From: Evansella sp041820985
GTDB taxonomy: Bacteria; Bacillota; Bacilli; Bacillales; Salisediminibacteriaceae
Direction of reading: 5' to 3'
DNA: 64,000 nt
NCBI RefSeq assembly: GCF_041820985.1
Contig: NZ_JBGUAU010000018.1
Location: 56,151 to 120,150 of the forward strand
Program-made: the position numbers and the translations under genes
The notes under the pieces: generated by a model
Databases searched by the model: none
What the model saw: only the letters and a program-made list of their open reading frames with translations
What the model was told of the DNA's origin: nothing
Shown here: positions 17,324-26,351 of the stretch, in pieces
Numbering within the stretch: the first letter of the stretch is position 1
Layout of the letters: each line of letters opens with the position of its first letter

Positions 17324-18732
17324 TTCTGAACCACCACCCGAGCCTTATTTTCCTTTGCAAACATCTTTCCAGGGTTCATAATATTGTTAGGATCAAAGGT
17401 CTGTTTTATTGCCCTCATGGCACTAACGCCTTCGTTACCTAGTTTCCAAGCTAAATATGGTGCCTTCATGGTACCTACACCGTGTTCCCCTGTAATGGTT
17501 CCACCTAAATCAATGGCCTTATCAAAAATTTCTTCAAACGCCTTTTCCACACGTTCCATTTCTTCTTTATTACGAACATCCGTCATGCAGGTAGGATGAA
17601 GATTACCGTCTCCCGCATGACCAAATGTACAAATTTGTACATTATTTCTTATTGCTATTTCATCAATAGCACGAACCATTTCTGCAATTTTTGATCGAGG
17701 TACAGTGGCATCTTCGAGTATTGTGGTTGGTTTTAATCTTGCTAAGGCAGATAATGCGGACCGCCTTGCTGTAGTTAACGCTTCACTTTCTTCTGCTGTT
17801 TGCGCGACGTTAACGGATAACGCCCCCTCTTGTTTGCAGATCTCCTCGATTTTTTTTATATCCCGAATAACTACCTCAGCAGGACCATCCTGCTCTATTA
17901 ATAAAATTGCACCAACATCCGTTGGTAAACCAATCATGGCATAATCCTCTACTACTTGAATGGTGGGCTGATCTAGAAACTCAAGTGTTGCTGGTATAAT
18001 ACGATTTGCAATTATTTTGGACACAGTTCGGCCTGCTGACTCTAAGGAATCATACATTGCTAGCATCGTTTTCTTTGTTTCTGGTAGTGGAATTAACTTT
18101 AACGTAGCTTCCGTAATGATTCCAAGCGTTCCTTCCGATCCAACCATAAGCCGAGTCAAGTCATAACCAGCCACATCCTTGGCAAGCTTCCCTCCTGTTC
18201 GGACCACATCTCCATTGGGCATAACAAACTGAAGTCCTAATACATAATCACGTGTAACTCCATACTTTAAGCCCCGCAATCCACCTGAACACTCGTTTAT
18301 GTTTCCTCCAATCGTCGATATTTTCATTGAAGATGGATCAGGTGGATAAAATAGTCCTTTTTCTTCTACCGCTTGAATCATAGACAGAGTGATCAAACCG
18401 GGTTGTACCGTTACCGTCAAATTCTCTTCATCGATCTCTAGGAGTTTATTCATATGTGTGAAAAGCATAACGATACCACCTTCTAGTGGAGTAGTACCAC
18501 CACACAAATTTGTAGCATTCCCTCTTGGAACAATCGGTATTTTATGTTCATTACAAATCTTTACAATTTGTGAAACATCCTGCGTATTTCTCGGTCTAAT
18601 CGCAGCATCGGGCATAGCTTGGTAATTTGGTGTAGCATCATAAGAGTAAACTACTATATCTTGTTGAGAATCTAAGACATTGATTTCTCCTACAATCTCA
18701 ACTAACTTTTTCCGAACCTCTTTCGTTAACAT
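17320..18732 (-). CDS. glcD: Glycolate oxidase FAD subunit GlcD
   Basis: 470 aa, FAD-binding type 4 oxidoreductase. The PP-loop region is PRGNATNLCGGTTPLEGGIV near residues 75-94, with IGGNINECSGGLRGLKYGVT following. The C-terminal FAD-oxidase domain ends with the conserved GEHGVGTMKAPYL. It oxidises glycolate (or another 2-hydroxy acid) to the 2-oxo acid. The ATG at 18732 has GAGGGG upstream. It forms an operon with glcF and lies downstream of a CdaR-type regulator. A D-lactate dehydrogenase role is possible but less likely given the regulator. Confidence 0.92.
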   Translation of the reverse strand: MLTKEVRKKLVEIVGEINVLDSQQDIVVYSYDATPNYQAMPDAAIRPRNTQDVSQIVKICNEHKIPIVPRGNATNLCGGTTPLEGGIVMLFTHMNKLLEIDEENLTVTVQPGLITLSMIQAVEEKGLFYPPDPSSMKISTIGGNINECSGGLRGLKYGVTRDYVLGLQFVMPNGDVVRTGGKLAKDVAGYDLTRLMVGSEGTLGIITEATLKLIPLPETKKTMLAMYDSLESAGRTVSKIIANRIIPATLEFLDQPTIQVVEDYAMIGLPTDVGAILLIEQDGPAEVVIRDIKKIEEICKQEGALSVNVAQTAEESEALTTARRSALSALARLKPTTILEDATVPRSKIAEMVRAIDEIAIRNNVQICTFGHAGDGNLHPTCMTDVRNKEEMERVEKAFEEIFDKAIDLGGTITGEHGVGTMKAPYLAWKLGNEGVSAMRAIKQTFDPNNIMNPGKMFAKENKARVVVQK

Positions 18733-18785
18733 GTCATTTCCCCTCTCGAAAAGGTTTTCAATATTAATATTATCTTTAGTATAAA

Positions 18786-18853
18786 AAAAGAAAGCCTCCC
18801 CTTCTATGTATGATCATACAAATTACATAGCAGGGGAAGCTTTCTTTTTGTCT
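18786..18853 (-). terminator. Terminator after the CdaR-type regulator
   Basis: A stem of AAAGC-TCCCCT-CTATGTA against TACATAG-AGGGGA-GCTTT, with AAAAAGAAAG and CTTTCTTTTT flanks, lies directly after the stop of the regulator gene at 18856. glcDF therefore needs its own promoter, probably in 18733-18785. Confidence 0.85.
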
Positions 18854-18855
18854 TA

Positions 18856-19968
18856 TTATTCAACATCACTATCAAACATCTCTAAAGCCAAATAAAAACA
18901 AACCCTATGTTCTGTTTTCTTTAATGACATTCCTGTTATTTCATGAATCCTATTAAGGCGATAGTGAAGGGTATTAATATGAATATGCAGGTTGTCCGCT
19001 GTTTCTTTAATGGACCCATTACAATCCAAATAGGTTGAGATTGTTTCTAGTAACTCCTGATCAGTTTTGATTCTCCCAAGTACTCGTCTAACAAAGTTAT
19101 TCTTTGTCATTGTAGATAACTCTGTTAATGCAATATCTAACGTTAGATCTTCATAATATACAACGATGTGCTTCTTCTTAGCTACCTGTATAGCTTTTCT
19201 TGCCTCTTGATATGTTTCGTGTAACTCATTTGGTTTTAATTTCTTCGTTCCTACTCCAACAAATACTTCCGTCTGCATTTTTTCTTTCATCGACTGTATA
19301 CACTGCTGTAACATAAGTCTCAGTTTATCATCACTAGTCCAAGGATAATGAAGCAAAATAACAAAGCGACCGTTTCCCCAACGAATGACAAAATTTTGGT
19401 TATCTTCTTGAAAAAATAGCGATACATAATCCAGTACCTTTCTTTCTAGTACAGGATCATCTGCAACCTCCATATACAGACATTGACGAGGTAGGTCCAT
19501 AGATATTCCAAGTATTTCTCCTCGTTCTATAAACCCTCTATCTGTTTCATGCAAATGTACCCACTCATATACAAAAGATTCCATACTACGATTTTTTGAT
19601 TCTAATCGTTCTGACGAATAAGCTTCTTGGATAATTAATTCTGTCATTCGTTGAATAAGTTGACCAAACTGAATCACTTTAGATGGTTCACCAGTAATGC
19701 CAATTACTCCAACTACATGTTGATGAAAAAAAATAGGTAAGTTAATTCCAGCTTTTACACCTTTTAAGCGTGAAACGTCCTCTTCTGAGATGACATACAT
19801 ATCTTTTCTAGAAATTGCATAAGTTGCACCTTCATGATAACTTCCAACACGGGTTGCATCACTCGCAGCAATGATAATTCCCTCTTCATCAACAACAATG
19901 ACTTCTTCCTTTACAACAGCAGTTACTTCCCTAACGATTCGGTGTGCTAGAGTAGAGAGCAGTCTCAT
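18856..19968 (-). CDS. CdaR-family transcriptional regulator (sugar-diacid type), probable activator of glcDF
   Basis: 370 aa. The N-terminal sugar-diacid recognition domain (about residues 5-135) shows VIVVDEEGIIIAASDATRVGSYHEGA. A GGDEF-like middle region follows (about 165-270). The C-terminal PucR-type helix-turn-helix is TYLDCNGSIKETADNLHIHINTLHYRLNRI near 308-338. In B. subtilis the same gene order is ysfB-ysfC-ysfD, so this protein probably activates glycolate oxidase in response to glycolate. It is separated from psd by 8 nt, but the functions are unrelated. Confidence 0.88.
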   Translation of the reverse strand: MRLLSTLAHRIVREVTAVVKEEVIVVDEEGIIIAASDATRVGSYHEGATYAISRKDMYVISEEDVSRLKGVKAGINLPIFFHQHVVGVIGITGEPSKVIQFGQLIQRMTELIIQEAYSSERLESKNRSMESFVYEWVHLHETDRGFIERGEILGISMDLPRQCLYMEVADDPVLERKVLDYVSLFFQEDNQNFVIRWGNGRFVILLHYPWTSDDKLRLMLQQCIQSMKEKMQTEVFVGVGTKKLKPNELHETYQEARKAIQVAKKKHIVVYYEDLTLDIALTELSTMTKNNFVRRVLGRIKTDQELLETISTYLDCNGSIKETADNLHIHINTLHYRLNRIHEITGMSLKKTEHRVCFYLALEMFDSDVE

Positions 19969-19976
19969 ATTACCTC

Positions 19977-20759
19977 CTACACAAATATCCCAACTGGCTG
20001 TCCATGTTGTATTTGTATGTCTTTATCAGAGTCATCCATTGTAGGAACTATCATACCTTTTTCAAATAGTAAAACAACGGTTGACCCGAAGGTAAAGTAA
20101 GCTAGTTCTTCTCCTTTGTTCACAGTTGTATCTAAATGGGAAGGTTGTACACTATTGACATTAAGTGCTCCTATTTTTACTACAGCAACTCTCTTACCGT
20201 TTTTCTCTACTTCCGTAATTAGTCGGTAATTCTTTGCTAATGGATAATCACCAAGCAGTAATCCCATTTGATTGACAGGTTCAGAATATTTTCCCAACGC
20301 ATAACGTTTTACTACCTCACCACTTAAAGGACTATGGATACGATGATAGTCTCTTGGGCTTAAATAGAACAACATGTAAGTCCCACCAATGTATCTCTCA
20401 GACGTTTTCTCAAGCCCTAACATTGTAGATAACGAGTAATCTTTCCCTTTCACATGGAAAGTAGCTTGTTCTTCGATCACACCAAATTGTGAAAGGACGC
20501 CATCAACTGGACTTACGACACTTCTTTCGTTTTGATCAATAGGACGAACCCCCTCTTTTAACTCACGAATAAAATATTCATGTAAACTTCTATAATCAGC
20601 TATGTTCCCAACATGCTCTTCATGATTAATTTTGTATACATTAGCAAACGATTTAGTTAATTTCCCACTTATTCTAGAAGTAGCAAATCGTTTCAAAACA
20701 TTTGTGTATAAAGGATTTTGAGTAAGTTCCACCATTGTTTTATATAGTTCTCTTTTCAT
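19977..20759 (-). CDS. psd: Phosphatidylserine decarboxylase, proenzyme
   Basis: 260 aa. Makes phosphatidylethanolamine from phosphatidylserine. The catalytic region LSPRDYHRIHSPLSGEV near residues 134-150 contains the conserved His residues. The self-cleavage site, LGST in many members, appears as FGST near residue 225 with the Ser that becomes the pyruvoyl group. The start is ATG 20759 with AAAGGA 8 nt upstream. It is divergent from pssA, which supplies its substrate, so the two enzymes can share a control region. Confidence 0.95.
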   Translation of the reverse strand: MKRELYKTMVELTQNPLYTNVLKRFATSRISGKLTKSFANVYKINHEEHVGNIADYRSLHEYFIRELKEGVRPIDQNERSVVSPVDGVLSQFGVIEEQATFHVKGKDYSLSTMLGLEKTSERYIGGTYMLFYLSPRDYHRIHSPLSGEVVKRYALGKYSEPVNQMGLLLGDYPLAKNYRLITEVEKNGKRVAVVKIGALNVNSVQPSHLDTTVNKGEELAYFTFGSTVVLLFEKGMIVPTMDDSDKDIQIQHGQPVGIFV

Positions 20760-20830
20760 AATGTACATCCTTTCTGTATTAAAAAAATAGTGATAGCCAT
20801 TAGGCTATGATATAATTGGTATTTAAGTAA

Positions 20831-20848
20831 GGTCTTAACAGCAAGACC
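20831..20848 (+). other. Small hairpin in the pssA leader
   Basis: GGTCTT (20831-20836) pairs with AAGACC (20843-20848) around a 6-nt loop, 17 bp before the pssA start. It has no T run. It may be a leader structure or an operator in the psd-pssA divergent region; function unknown. Confidence 0.35.
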
Positions 20849-20865
20849 AAAATGAGGAGTGATAT

Positions 20866-21408
20866 ATGTTGATTCTTCAACAAATGGTTGATAATACCGT
20901 TAAAAAGCTCCGTACCCAAATCGCTAATTTATTTACAATCATTAATTTAGGTTTAGGTGGATTTGCCATTCTTTATGTTATTCAAGGTCAGCTTGGATTA
21001 AGTGTCACTTTCATTTGTTTGGCTGCTATTTTCGATCGATTTGACGGAATGGTTGCTAGAAAAATGAAAATCACTTCTGATCTTGGTAAACAACTGGACT
21101 CATTATGTGACCTTATTTCTTTCGGTGTCGCACCCGCCCTATTACTTTATCAGTCAACGTTAAATGAATTTGGATTTGCTGGTTCTATGTTTACTATTAT
21201 TTTCATTGCTTGTGGTGCTATCCGTCTAGCCCGCTTTAATATTAGTGAACAGGAAGGCTTTTTTGTTGGATTACCAATTACAGCCGCTGGATGTATCCTT
21301 ACAGTCAGTCATTTAATTAACGGGAGTATTGCCGAACCTGTCTTTATGTTTATTATTTTAACATTATCTATCCTTATGATAAGCAATTTCCGTATAAAAA
21401 AGGTATAA
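20866..21408 (+). CDS. pssA: CDP-diacylglycerol-serine O-phosphatidyltransferase
   Basis: 180 aa membrane enzyme that makes phosphatidylserine. The CDP-alcohol phosphotransferase motif DG-x2-AR-x8-G-x3-D-x3-D is present as DGMVARKMKITSDLGKQLDSLCD near residues 65-87, with SFGVAP after it. Six or so helices, B. subtilis-like length. ATG 20866 follows GAGGAGTG. Partner of the divergent psd. Confidence 0.94.
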   Translation: MLILQQMVDNTVKKLRTQIANLFTIINLGLGGFAILYVIQGQLGLSVTFICLAAIFDRFDGMVARKMKITSDLGKQLDSLCDLISFGVAPALLLYQSTLNEFGFAGSMFTIIFIACGAIRLARFNISEQEGFFVGLPITAAGCILTVSHLINGSIAEPVFMFIILTLSILMISNFRIKKV

Positions 21409-21417
21409 TATTTACTA

Positions 21418-21449
21418 GCGTCTTCCATTATGATATGGAAGACGTTTTT
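21418..21449 (+). terminator. Terminator after pssA
   Basis: GCGTCTTCCAT and ATGGAAGACGT form an 11-bp stem followed by TTTTT, 10 bp after the pssA stop. The next gene starts only 20 bp later, so it must be reached by readthrough or from a promoter inside this region. Confidence 0.85.
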
Positions 21450-21468
21450 ACATATGGGAGGGTATAAA

Positions 21469-24066
21469 ATGAAAGTAATTGTTTCCCACACGAACTTAGA
21501 CTTTGACGGTATAGCTTCCATGATTGCAGCAAAGAAACTATATCCTCAAGCTGAGCTAGTTTTACCAAGCAAAATCAGTTCAGGTGTTCATCAATTTTTA
21601 TCAATTTATAAGGACACATTTCGATTTAAAAGAAGTGGTGACATTTCATGGAGTCTTATCAGTGAAGTGATCATTGTTGATACAAATCAGCTTTCACGCT
21701 TAGGTGATATAAAGAACTACATAAAAGACGCCAAATTGACTATATACGATCACCACCCAGAACATCTAAATACTATAAAAGATGCAAAAAAATATATATC
21801 TTCCGTTGGAGCAACTATTACGATTATATCAGAACAACTTCAACAACATGGAATAACAATCACCCCTTTTGATGCTACTGTATTTGCGCTAGGTTTATAC
21901 TCCGATACTGGAGCGTTCACATACGAGCAAACAACATCTAGAGACTTATTTATTGGTGGTTGGCTATTGGATAATGGCGCAAATTTGTCCGTGGTAGAAC
22001 AATTTCGAGAAAGCTCTTTCTCCCCTAACGAACAGTCCTTGTTTTACACCTTATTAGAAAACAGTGAGTCCAATCTTGTAGATGATACAGAAATTGTTAT
22101 AAGTTCTCACACTCAAGTGGACTATACAGGAAACTTGGCATACATAACACGTAAACTATTACATGCTTCAGGAGCAGATGCATTTTTTTCTATTGTTAAA
22201 ATGGGAGACAAAGTATTTATTACAGCTCGTTCTTCGTCTGATAGAATAAATGTTTTACCAATCATAGAGAATTTAAATGGAGGTGGACATGAAAAAGCCG
22301 CTTCTGCCATGCAAAAATATATGGAAGTGGAGCTAATACTCGACAAAGTTAGGAATGAACTACCGGCCATCGTAAAACCAAATATAACAGCAGAAAATAT
22401 CATGACAAGCCCCGTCCGTGTAGTGGCAAAAGATACAACGATTGAAGATGCGTCCAAAATGTTGTATCGATACGGGCACACCGGTTTTCCAGTAGTAGAA
22501 GAAAATAAAATAATTGGAGTAATATCTCGGAGAGACATTGATAAAGCATTACACCACGGATTCGGACATGCTCCTGTTAAAGGCTATATGAGTCGAAATG
22601 TAATTACAATAGAGAAAACAGCTAGTATTGATTTCATTCAAGATATGATGATAAAGAAGCAGGTTGGTCGCTTACCTGTAGTTAATAGAGAAGGCATTAT
22701 TGGAATTGTGTCAAGGACAGACATCATTCAAGCAATGCATGGAAAAAAGCAGAAAGATCAATCTGGCTATACTAAGCATCCTAATAGAAAAAATATAAAA
22801 GAGTTAATGGAACAATTACTGCCTTCTGAGATAATTGATCTGTTCTCGTTTCTTGGAAAAGAAGCATCATCCTTAGGAATGAAAGCATATTTAATTGGGG
22901 GAATTGTACGTGATATTTTATTAAAGAAAAAAAACGAGGACATAGATATCGTTCTTGAAGGAGATGGAATCCGTTTTGCCTATCATTTACAAGAAAAAAT
23001 CGGTGGTCATATCAGATCCCACGAAGAGTTTCAAACTGCTACGTGGAAGCATCCTTCTGGGTTAAAGGTAGATCTTACGAGTGCTAGAACTGAGTATTAT
23101 GATTTTCCAGCAGCGTTACCAAAAGTAGAATTATCTACAATTAAAGAAGATCTTCTTCGTAGGGACTTTACCATCAATGCAATGGCCATCTGTATTCACC
23201 AAGAGGAATTTGGAGATTTGCTTGACTATTTTAATGGTTATGAAGACTTAAATAAGAAAAAAATAAACATTTTATATAATTTGAGCTTTGTAGAGGATCC
23301 CACACGAATTTTACGTGCTATTCGATTTGAAAATCGGTTCGACTTTTTTATGGATAAACAAACCCAATCCTTTGCAAAGGAAGCAGCAAACAATCTTATT
23401 TCCGTTTCAAAGCAAAGAATTTCTAATGAATTATCTAGATTATTCTTTGAAGAAAACCCAGTTAAAGCAATAGATCGAATACTTCAACTAGGGATACTTC
23501 CATTTTTAATAAAACAAAGCGAGTCAGACTTTCTTATTCGCACAAAAACGGAACAATTATATTCCGCTATCTTTAAAATGAAAAAAGAAGGAATTCCTAT
23601 ATCGAATTCAATCTGGATTATATATCTTAGTTTCGTTACCTCCATGAATGAAACAAGTTCTTGGACTGAAGTTTTATCTTATTGTTTTAAAAAAGAAGAA
23701 CAAAAATTAATAAAAGACTTTCAATTATTGTGTGCTTCAGATCCCTTAAGAAATGTAACAGATAATAAACTAAGTAATTATCATCAACTATTTTCAGAAA
23801 TAGGCATCGATGCTTTACTGGCATACTTTTCTGTATCACCTGAAAAATTAGCTCTAAAAGGTCAATATTATATAATCAAAAGAGAAAAACTTACAAGAAA
23901 GATTGACGGTACCTTGTTAAAAAGTTATGGTGTAATCCCAGGTCCTCTCTTTAAGGAAATATTATTATATAGCGAACAATTACAATTGGATAATCCAGAG
24001 TATAATGTTGATCAGTTAATGGAAAAAGTTTTACTGTTTTATGAACATATTAAAAAAGATAAGTAA
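21469..24066 (+). CDS. Fusion protein: DHH phosphoesterase, two CBS domains and a CCA-adding-type nucleotidyltransferase
   Basis: 865 aa. Order of domains: DHH/DHHA1 phosphoesterase (1 to about 305, with DFD 11-13, D71 and the DHH at 94-96), two CBS domains (about 312-430, NIMTSPVRVV and GYMSRNVITI), then a class II tRNA nucleotidyltransferase/poly(A) polymerase head (about 470-600, YLIGGIVRDIL, EDIDIVLEGD and RRDFTINAMAI). Proteins of this build occur in bacteria with separate CC- and A-adding enzymes, so it may add part of the CCA end of tRNA; the DHH part may be a nuclease or phosphatase. Start ATG 21469 has GGGAGGGT upstream. The exact nucleotide specificity cannot be read here. Confidence 0.88.
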   Translation: MKVIVSHTNLDFDGIASMIAAKKLYPQAELVLPSKISSGVHQFLSIYKDTFRFKRSGDISWSLISEVIIVDTNQLSRLGDIKNYIKDAKLTIYDHHPEHLNTIKDAKKYISSVGATITIISEQLQQHGITITPFDATVFALGLYSDTGAFTYEQTTSRDLFIGGWLLDNGANLSVVEQFRESSFSPNEQSLFYTLLENSESNLVDDTEIVISSHTQVDYTGNLAYITRKLLHASGADAFFSIVKMGDKVFITARSSSDRINVLPIIENLNGGGHEKAASAMQKYMEVELILDKVRNELPAIVKPNITAENIMTSPVRVVAKDTTIEDASKMLYRYGHTGFPVVEENKIIGVISRRDIDKALHHGFGHAPVKGYMSRNVITIEKTASIDFIQDMMIKKQVGRLPVVNREGIIGIVSRTDIIQAMHGKKQKDQSGYTKHPNRKNIKELMEQLLPSEIIDLFSFLGKEASSLGMKAYLIGGIVRDILLKKKNEDIDIVLEGDGIRFAYHLQEKIGGHIRSHEEFQTATWKHPSGLKVDLTSARTEYYDFPAALPKVELSTIKEDLLRRDFTINAMAICIHQEEFGDLLDYFNGYEDLNKKKINILYNLSFVEDPTRILRAIRFENRFDFFMDKQTQSFAKEAANNLISVSKQRISNELSRLFFEENPVKAIDRILQLGILPFLIKQSESDFLIRTKTEQLYSAIFKMKKEGIPISNSIWIIYLSFVTSMNETSSWTEVLSYCFKKEEQKLIKDFQLLCASDPLRNVTDNKLSNYHQLFSEIGIDALLAYFSVSPEKLALKGQYYIIKREKLTRKIDGTLLKSYGVIPGPLFKEILLYSEQLQLDNPEYNVDQLMEKVLLFYEHIKKDK

Positions 24067-24093
24067 CTACTTATCAAAAAAATCAATTAATTT

Positions 24094-24133
24094 GGAGGTA
24101 ATCAATAAAGAAAAGTCACGATACCTCCTTTTT
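24094..24133 (+). terminator. Probable terminator after the DHH-CBS-nucleotidyltransferase gene
   Basis: GGAGGTA (24094-24100) pairs with TACCTCC (24122-24128), followed by TTTTT. The loop is long (21 nt), so the call is moderate. Confidence 0.55.
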
Positions 24134-24203
24134 CTTTGACAAGGAGTTAATAATTCAATACGATGAACATATACATTGTGATTAGAAGAATCAAATACTC
24201 CGT

Positions 24204-24227
24204 TAATAGATTTTGTTAAGTCTATTA
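24204..24227. promoter_or_regulatory. Inverted repeat upstream of the TetR-family gene, possible self-operator
   Basis: TAATAGA, 10 bp, TCTATTA, a perfect 7-bp inverted repeat about 55 bp before the tetR-type start. TetR proteins often bind such sites in their own promoter. This is inference from position and symmetry. Confidence 0.4.
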
Positions 24228-24282
24228 TAACTTGTATAGTACTTTTTCAGTGGGTTCACCAAAAATTAAGGAGGTCAATGTA

Positions 24283-24927
24283 ATGAATCATCATTCAGAA
24301 GAATTCCTCTTTGTTGATTACAACGGAAACGAATTAAGTGAAAAACAGATTACTATTTTACGAGCTGCCATTGATGTAATAGCAGAAAAAGGGTACAGCT
24401 CAAGTAGAACAAGTGAAATCGCAAAAAAAGCAGGTGTTTCAGAAGGTACACTGTTCCGTTATTTCTCTAATAAAAAGGAAATAATGCTTGCTTTATTACC
24501 CCTCATAATTCACCATTTCTTTAAACCAATAATACAACAATCGCTCGCCAGACTACAGGATGACAAAAAGCGTACCCTACATCATGAACTCACACTCCTA
24601 TTTAACCAAAGACTTACACTTATTGACCAAAATGAAAAATTACTTAAAATAATTGCTTTAGAATCTATCTATCATCCAGAAATTAAACTATCTGTACAAA
24701 AATTTATGGATGAAACCATTTTTCCATCTTTAGAAAAGTTTATAGAACAACAAAAAGAGTTCCATAAACTTAGAAAAGTAGATACAAAAACAATTACTCG
24801 GACTATCTTAAGTTTATTAATAGGTTATCTTCTATTATCTAACTACTTCCCGCAATTATATGTACGAAATGATAACACCGAAGTAGAAAAAATGGTAGAC
24901 ATCTTATTAGACGGAATAAAAAAATAA
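24283..24927 (+). CDS. TetR-family transcriptional regulator
   Basis: 214 aa. The N-terminal helix-turn-helix is AAIDVIAEKGYSSSRTSEIAKKAGVSEGTLFRYFSNKKEIML (about residues 27-68), split between helices 1-3 as usual. The C-terminal ligand domain is of the broad TetR_C group and gives no ligand. The start is ATG 24283 after AAGGAGGT; a longer frame to 24232 lacks a site. No divergent or downstream efflux gene is adjacent, so its target is unknown. Confidence 0.88.
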   Translation: MNHHSEEFLFVDYNGNELSEKQITILRAAIDVIAEKGYSSSRTSEIAKKAGVSEGTLFRYFSNKKEIMLALLPLIIHHFFKPIIQQSLARLQDDKKRTLHHELTLLFNQRLTLIDQNEKLLKIIALESIYHPEIKLSVQKFMDETIFPSLEKFIEQQKEFHKLRKVDTKTITRTILSLLIGYLLLSNYFPQLYVRNDNTEVEKMVDILLDGIKK

Positions 24928-24954
24928 ACACTATATCGTAGAAACTCGATAGTT

Positions 24955-25060
24955 CCTCTAGGAAAGGGAGCAGACTTGAGCGAATGGATTATCAACCTAC
25001 AAAGTGAGTATTACTAGATAGTCTCATACACGTATTTTCATGGGAGACTATTGAAAAATT
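24955..25060. repeat. Family B repeat fragment in the tetR-deoD gap
   Basis: It holds TTGAGCGAATGGATTATC, CCTACAAAGTGAGTATTACT and CACGTATTTTCATGGGAG, the forward order of family B. The rest of the 399-bp gap (25061-25326) is A/T rich and contains a possible micro-ORF on the minus strand (25048-25116, see findings) and presumably the deoD promoter, which I cannot place with confidence. Confidence 0.5.
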
Positions 25061-25326
25061 TTTATAATTCCTATAATTTCAGTTTCATTGATGGCATCTA
25101 TTTGTACTTTGATCATGCTGCATTCACCCCTTGTTCCCTATGTACAATAATGATTACAATACCAATGATACCCATGAATAATTACTAATTTTTTCAAATT
25201 AAAACTTTTTTAATATCACAAATTATACCAAAAGTACTATATCTAACGACCTCTTTTTGCAACATGTAACAGATTTATGTTATTTTTAATTGAACCATCT
25301 AACATATTGTTGAAAGGGTGTTATAC

Positions 25327-26031
25327 ATGAGTGTACATATTGGTGCAAAAAAAGGGGATATAGCAGAATCTATCTTGTTACCTGGGGATCCATTACGAGC
25401 AAAATACATCGCAGACACATTTTTAAAGGATGTGTCTTGCTATAATGAAGTACGAGGAATGCTTGGTTACACTGGAACGTATAATGGAAAACGAATTTCT
25501 GTTCAAGGCACTGGGATGGGGGTTCCATCTATATCTATTTATACCCATGAGCTTATCAATGAATATGGAGTTAAAAACTTAATACGTGTAGGAACGTGTG
25601 GGGCTTTACAAAGAGATGTAAAAGTGCGAGATGTTATTATCGCCATGAGTGCGTCAACAGATTCCGGGGCAAATAAACTTCATTTTAAAGGATTAGATTT
25701 CGCTCCAACAGCAAGCTTTCCTTTACTAAAAAAAGCATTCGATGGAGCTACAGAGAAGGGTATGAATGTTAATGTAGGAAGTGTATATACAAGCGACATT
25801 TTTTACAATGACAACAAAGATATCGTTAATCTTCTTGCTAACCATCAAGTGCTTGCGGTGGAAATGGAAACATCTGCACTATATACTATCGCATCTCGAT
25901 TTGGGGTTGACGCACTTTCGGTTCTCACTGTGAGTGATCATCTCCTTACTGGAGAGGAAACAAGTTCACAAGAACGACAGGAAACCTTTAATGAAATGGT
26001 GGAAGTTGCTTTAAGTGCAGCAACAGAATAA
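25327..26031 (+). CDS. deoD: Purine nucleoside phosphorylase DeoD
   Basis: 234 aa, hexameric trimeric-fold PNP family 1. Cleaves purine (deoxy)ribonucleosides with phosphate. Phosphate and nucleoside sites are visible: LLPGDPLRAKYIA near residues 17-29, RVGTCGALQ near 86, the VEMETSALY ribose-binding segment near 176 and VSDH near 202. ATG 25327 has AAAGGGTG 7 nt upstream. It stands alone, followed by a strong hairpin. Confidence 0.96.
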   Translation: MSVHIGAKKGDIAESILLPGDPLRAKYIADTFLKDVSCYNEVRGMLGYTGTYNGKRISVQGTGMGVPSISIYTHELINEYGVKNLIRVGTCGALQRDVKVRDVIIAMSASTDSGANKLHFKGLDFAPTASFPLLKKAFDGATEKGMNVNVGSVYTSDIFYNDNKDIVNLLANHQVLAVEMETSALYTIASRFGVDALSVLTVSDHLLTGEETSSQERQETFNEMVEVALSAATE

Positions 26032-26040
26032 CGGAAAAGA

Positions 26041-26077
26041 GAGGGTGTATAATTCAGCATTATACCCCTCTTTTTTT
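26041..26077. terminator. Terminator after deoD
   Basis: GAGGGTGTATAA pairs with TTATACCCCTC, followed by TTTTTTT. It overlaps the last bases of the convergent small membrane gene. Confidence 0.9.
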
Positions 26078-26351
26078 ATGATATTTCCCTAACAAATAAA
26101 CTTTTCTTTATAAGCATACTAAATCCTAAGCCAACAATACTAAGTAACGTATAGACTATTGCATAAACTAACATAAAGTTATCAAACGATACATTTTGGA
26201 AGAACAGCATAACGAAAAAACTAAGACAAAAAATAATTGCAGGTGTAATTATGTAGTTATAAGTCAGTCGAGAAAATAAATATCCGATAACAAATCCTAA
26301 AGCCAAAAATAACATAGGGTTAAATAGAAATAACATCTGATAAGTAGTCAC
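26076..26351 (-). CDS. Small integral membrane protein, DUF2651-like
   Basis: 91 aa with three hydrophobic segments (about 5-25, 33-52, 60-82) and few polar residues, ending KKSLFVREIS. Length and helix pattern resemble the Bacillus DUF2651 group, but I am not sure of the family. The GTG start at 26351 follows GGAGGGGGG at 7 nt. It is convergent with deoD. Function unknown. Confidence 0.65.
   Translation of the reverse strand: MTTYQMLFLFNPMLFLALGFVIGYLFSRLTYNYIITPAIIFCLSFFVMLFFQNVSFDNFMLVYAIVYTLLSIVGLGFSMLIKKSLFVREIS

Noticed and set aside
22122..22538. 138-codon minus-strand frame
   Set aside because: Shadow of the DHH-CBS-nucleotidyltransferase gene; low-complexity Ser-rich translation.
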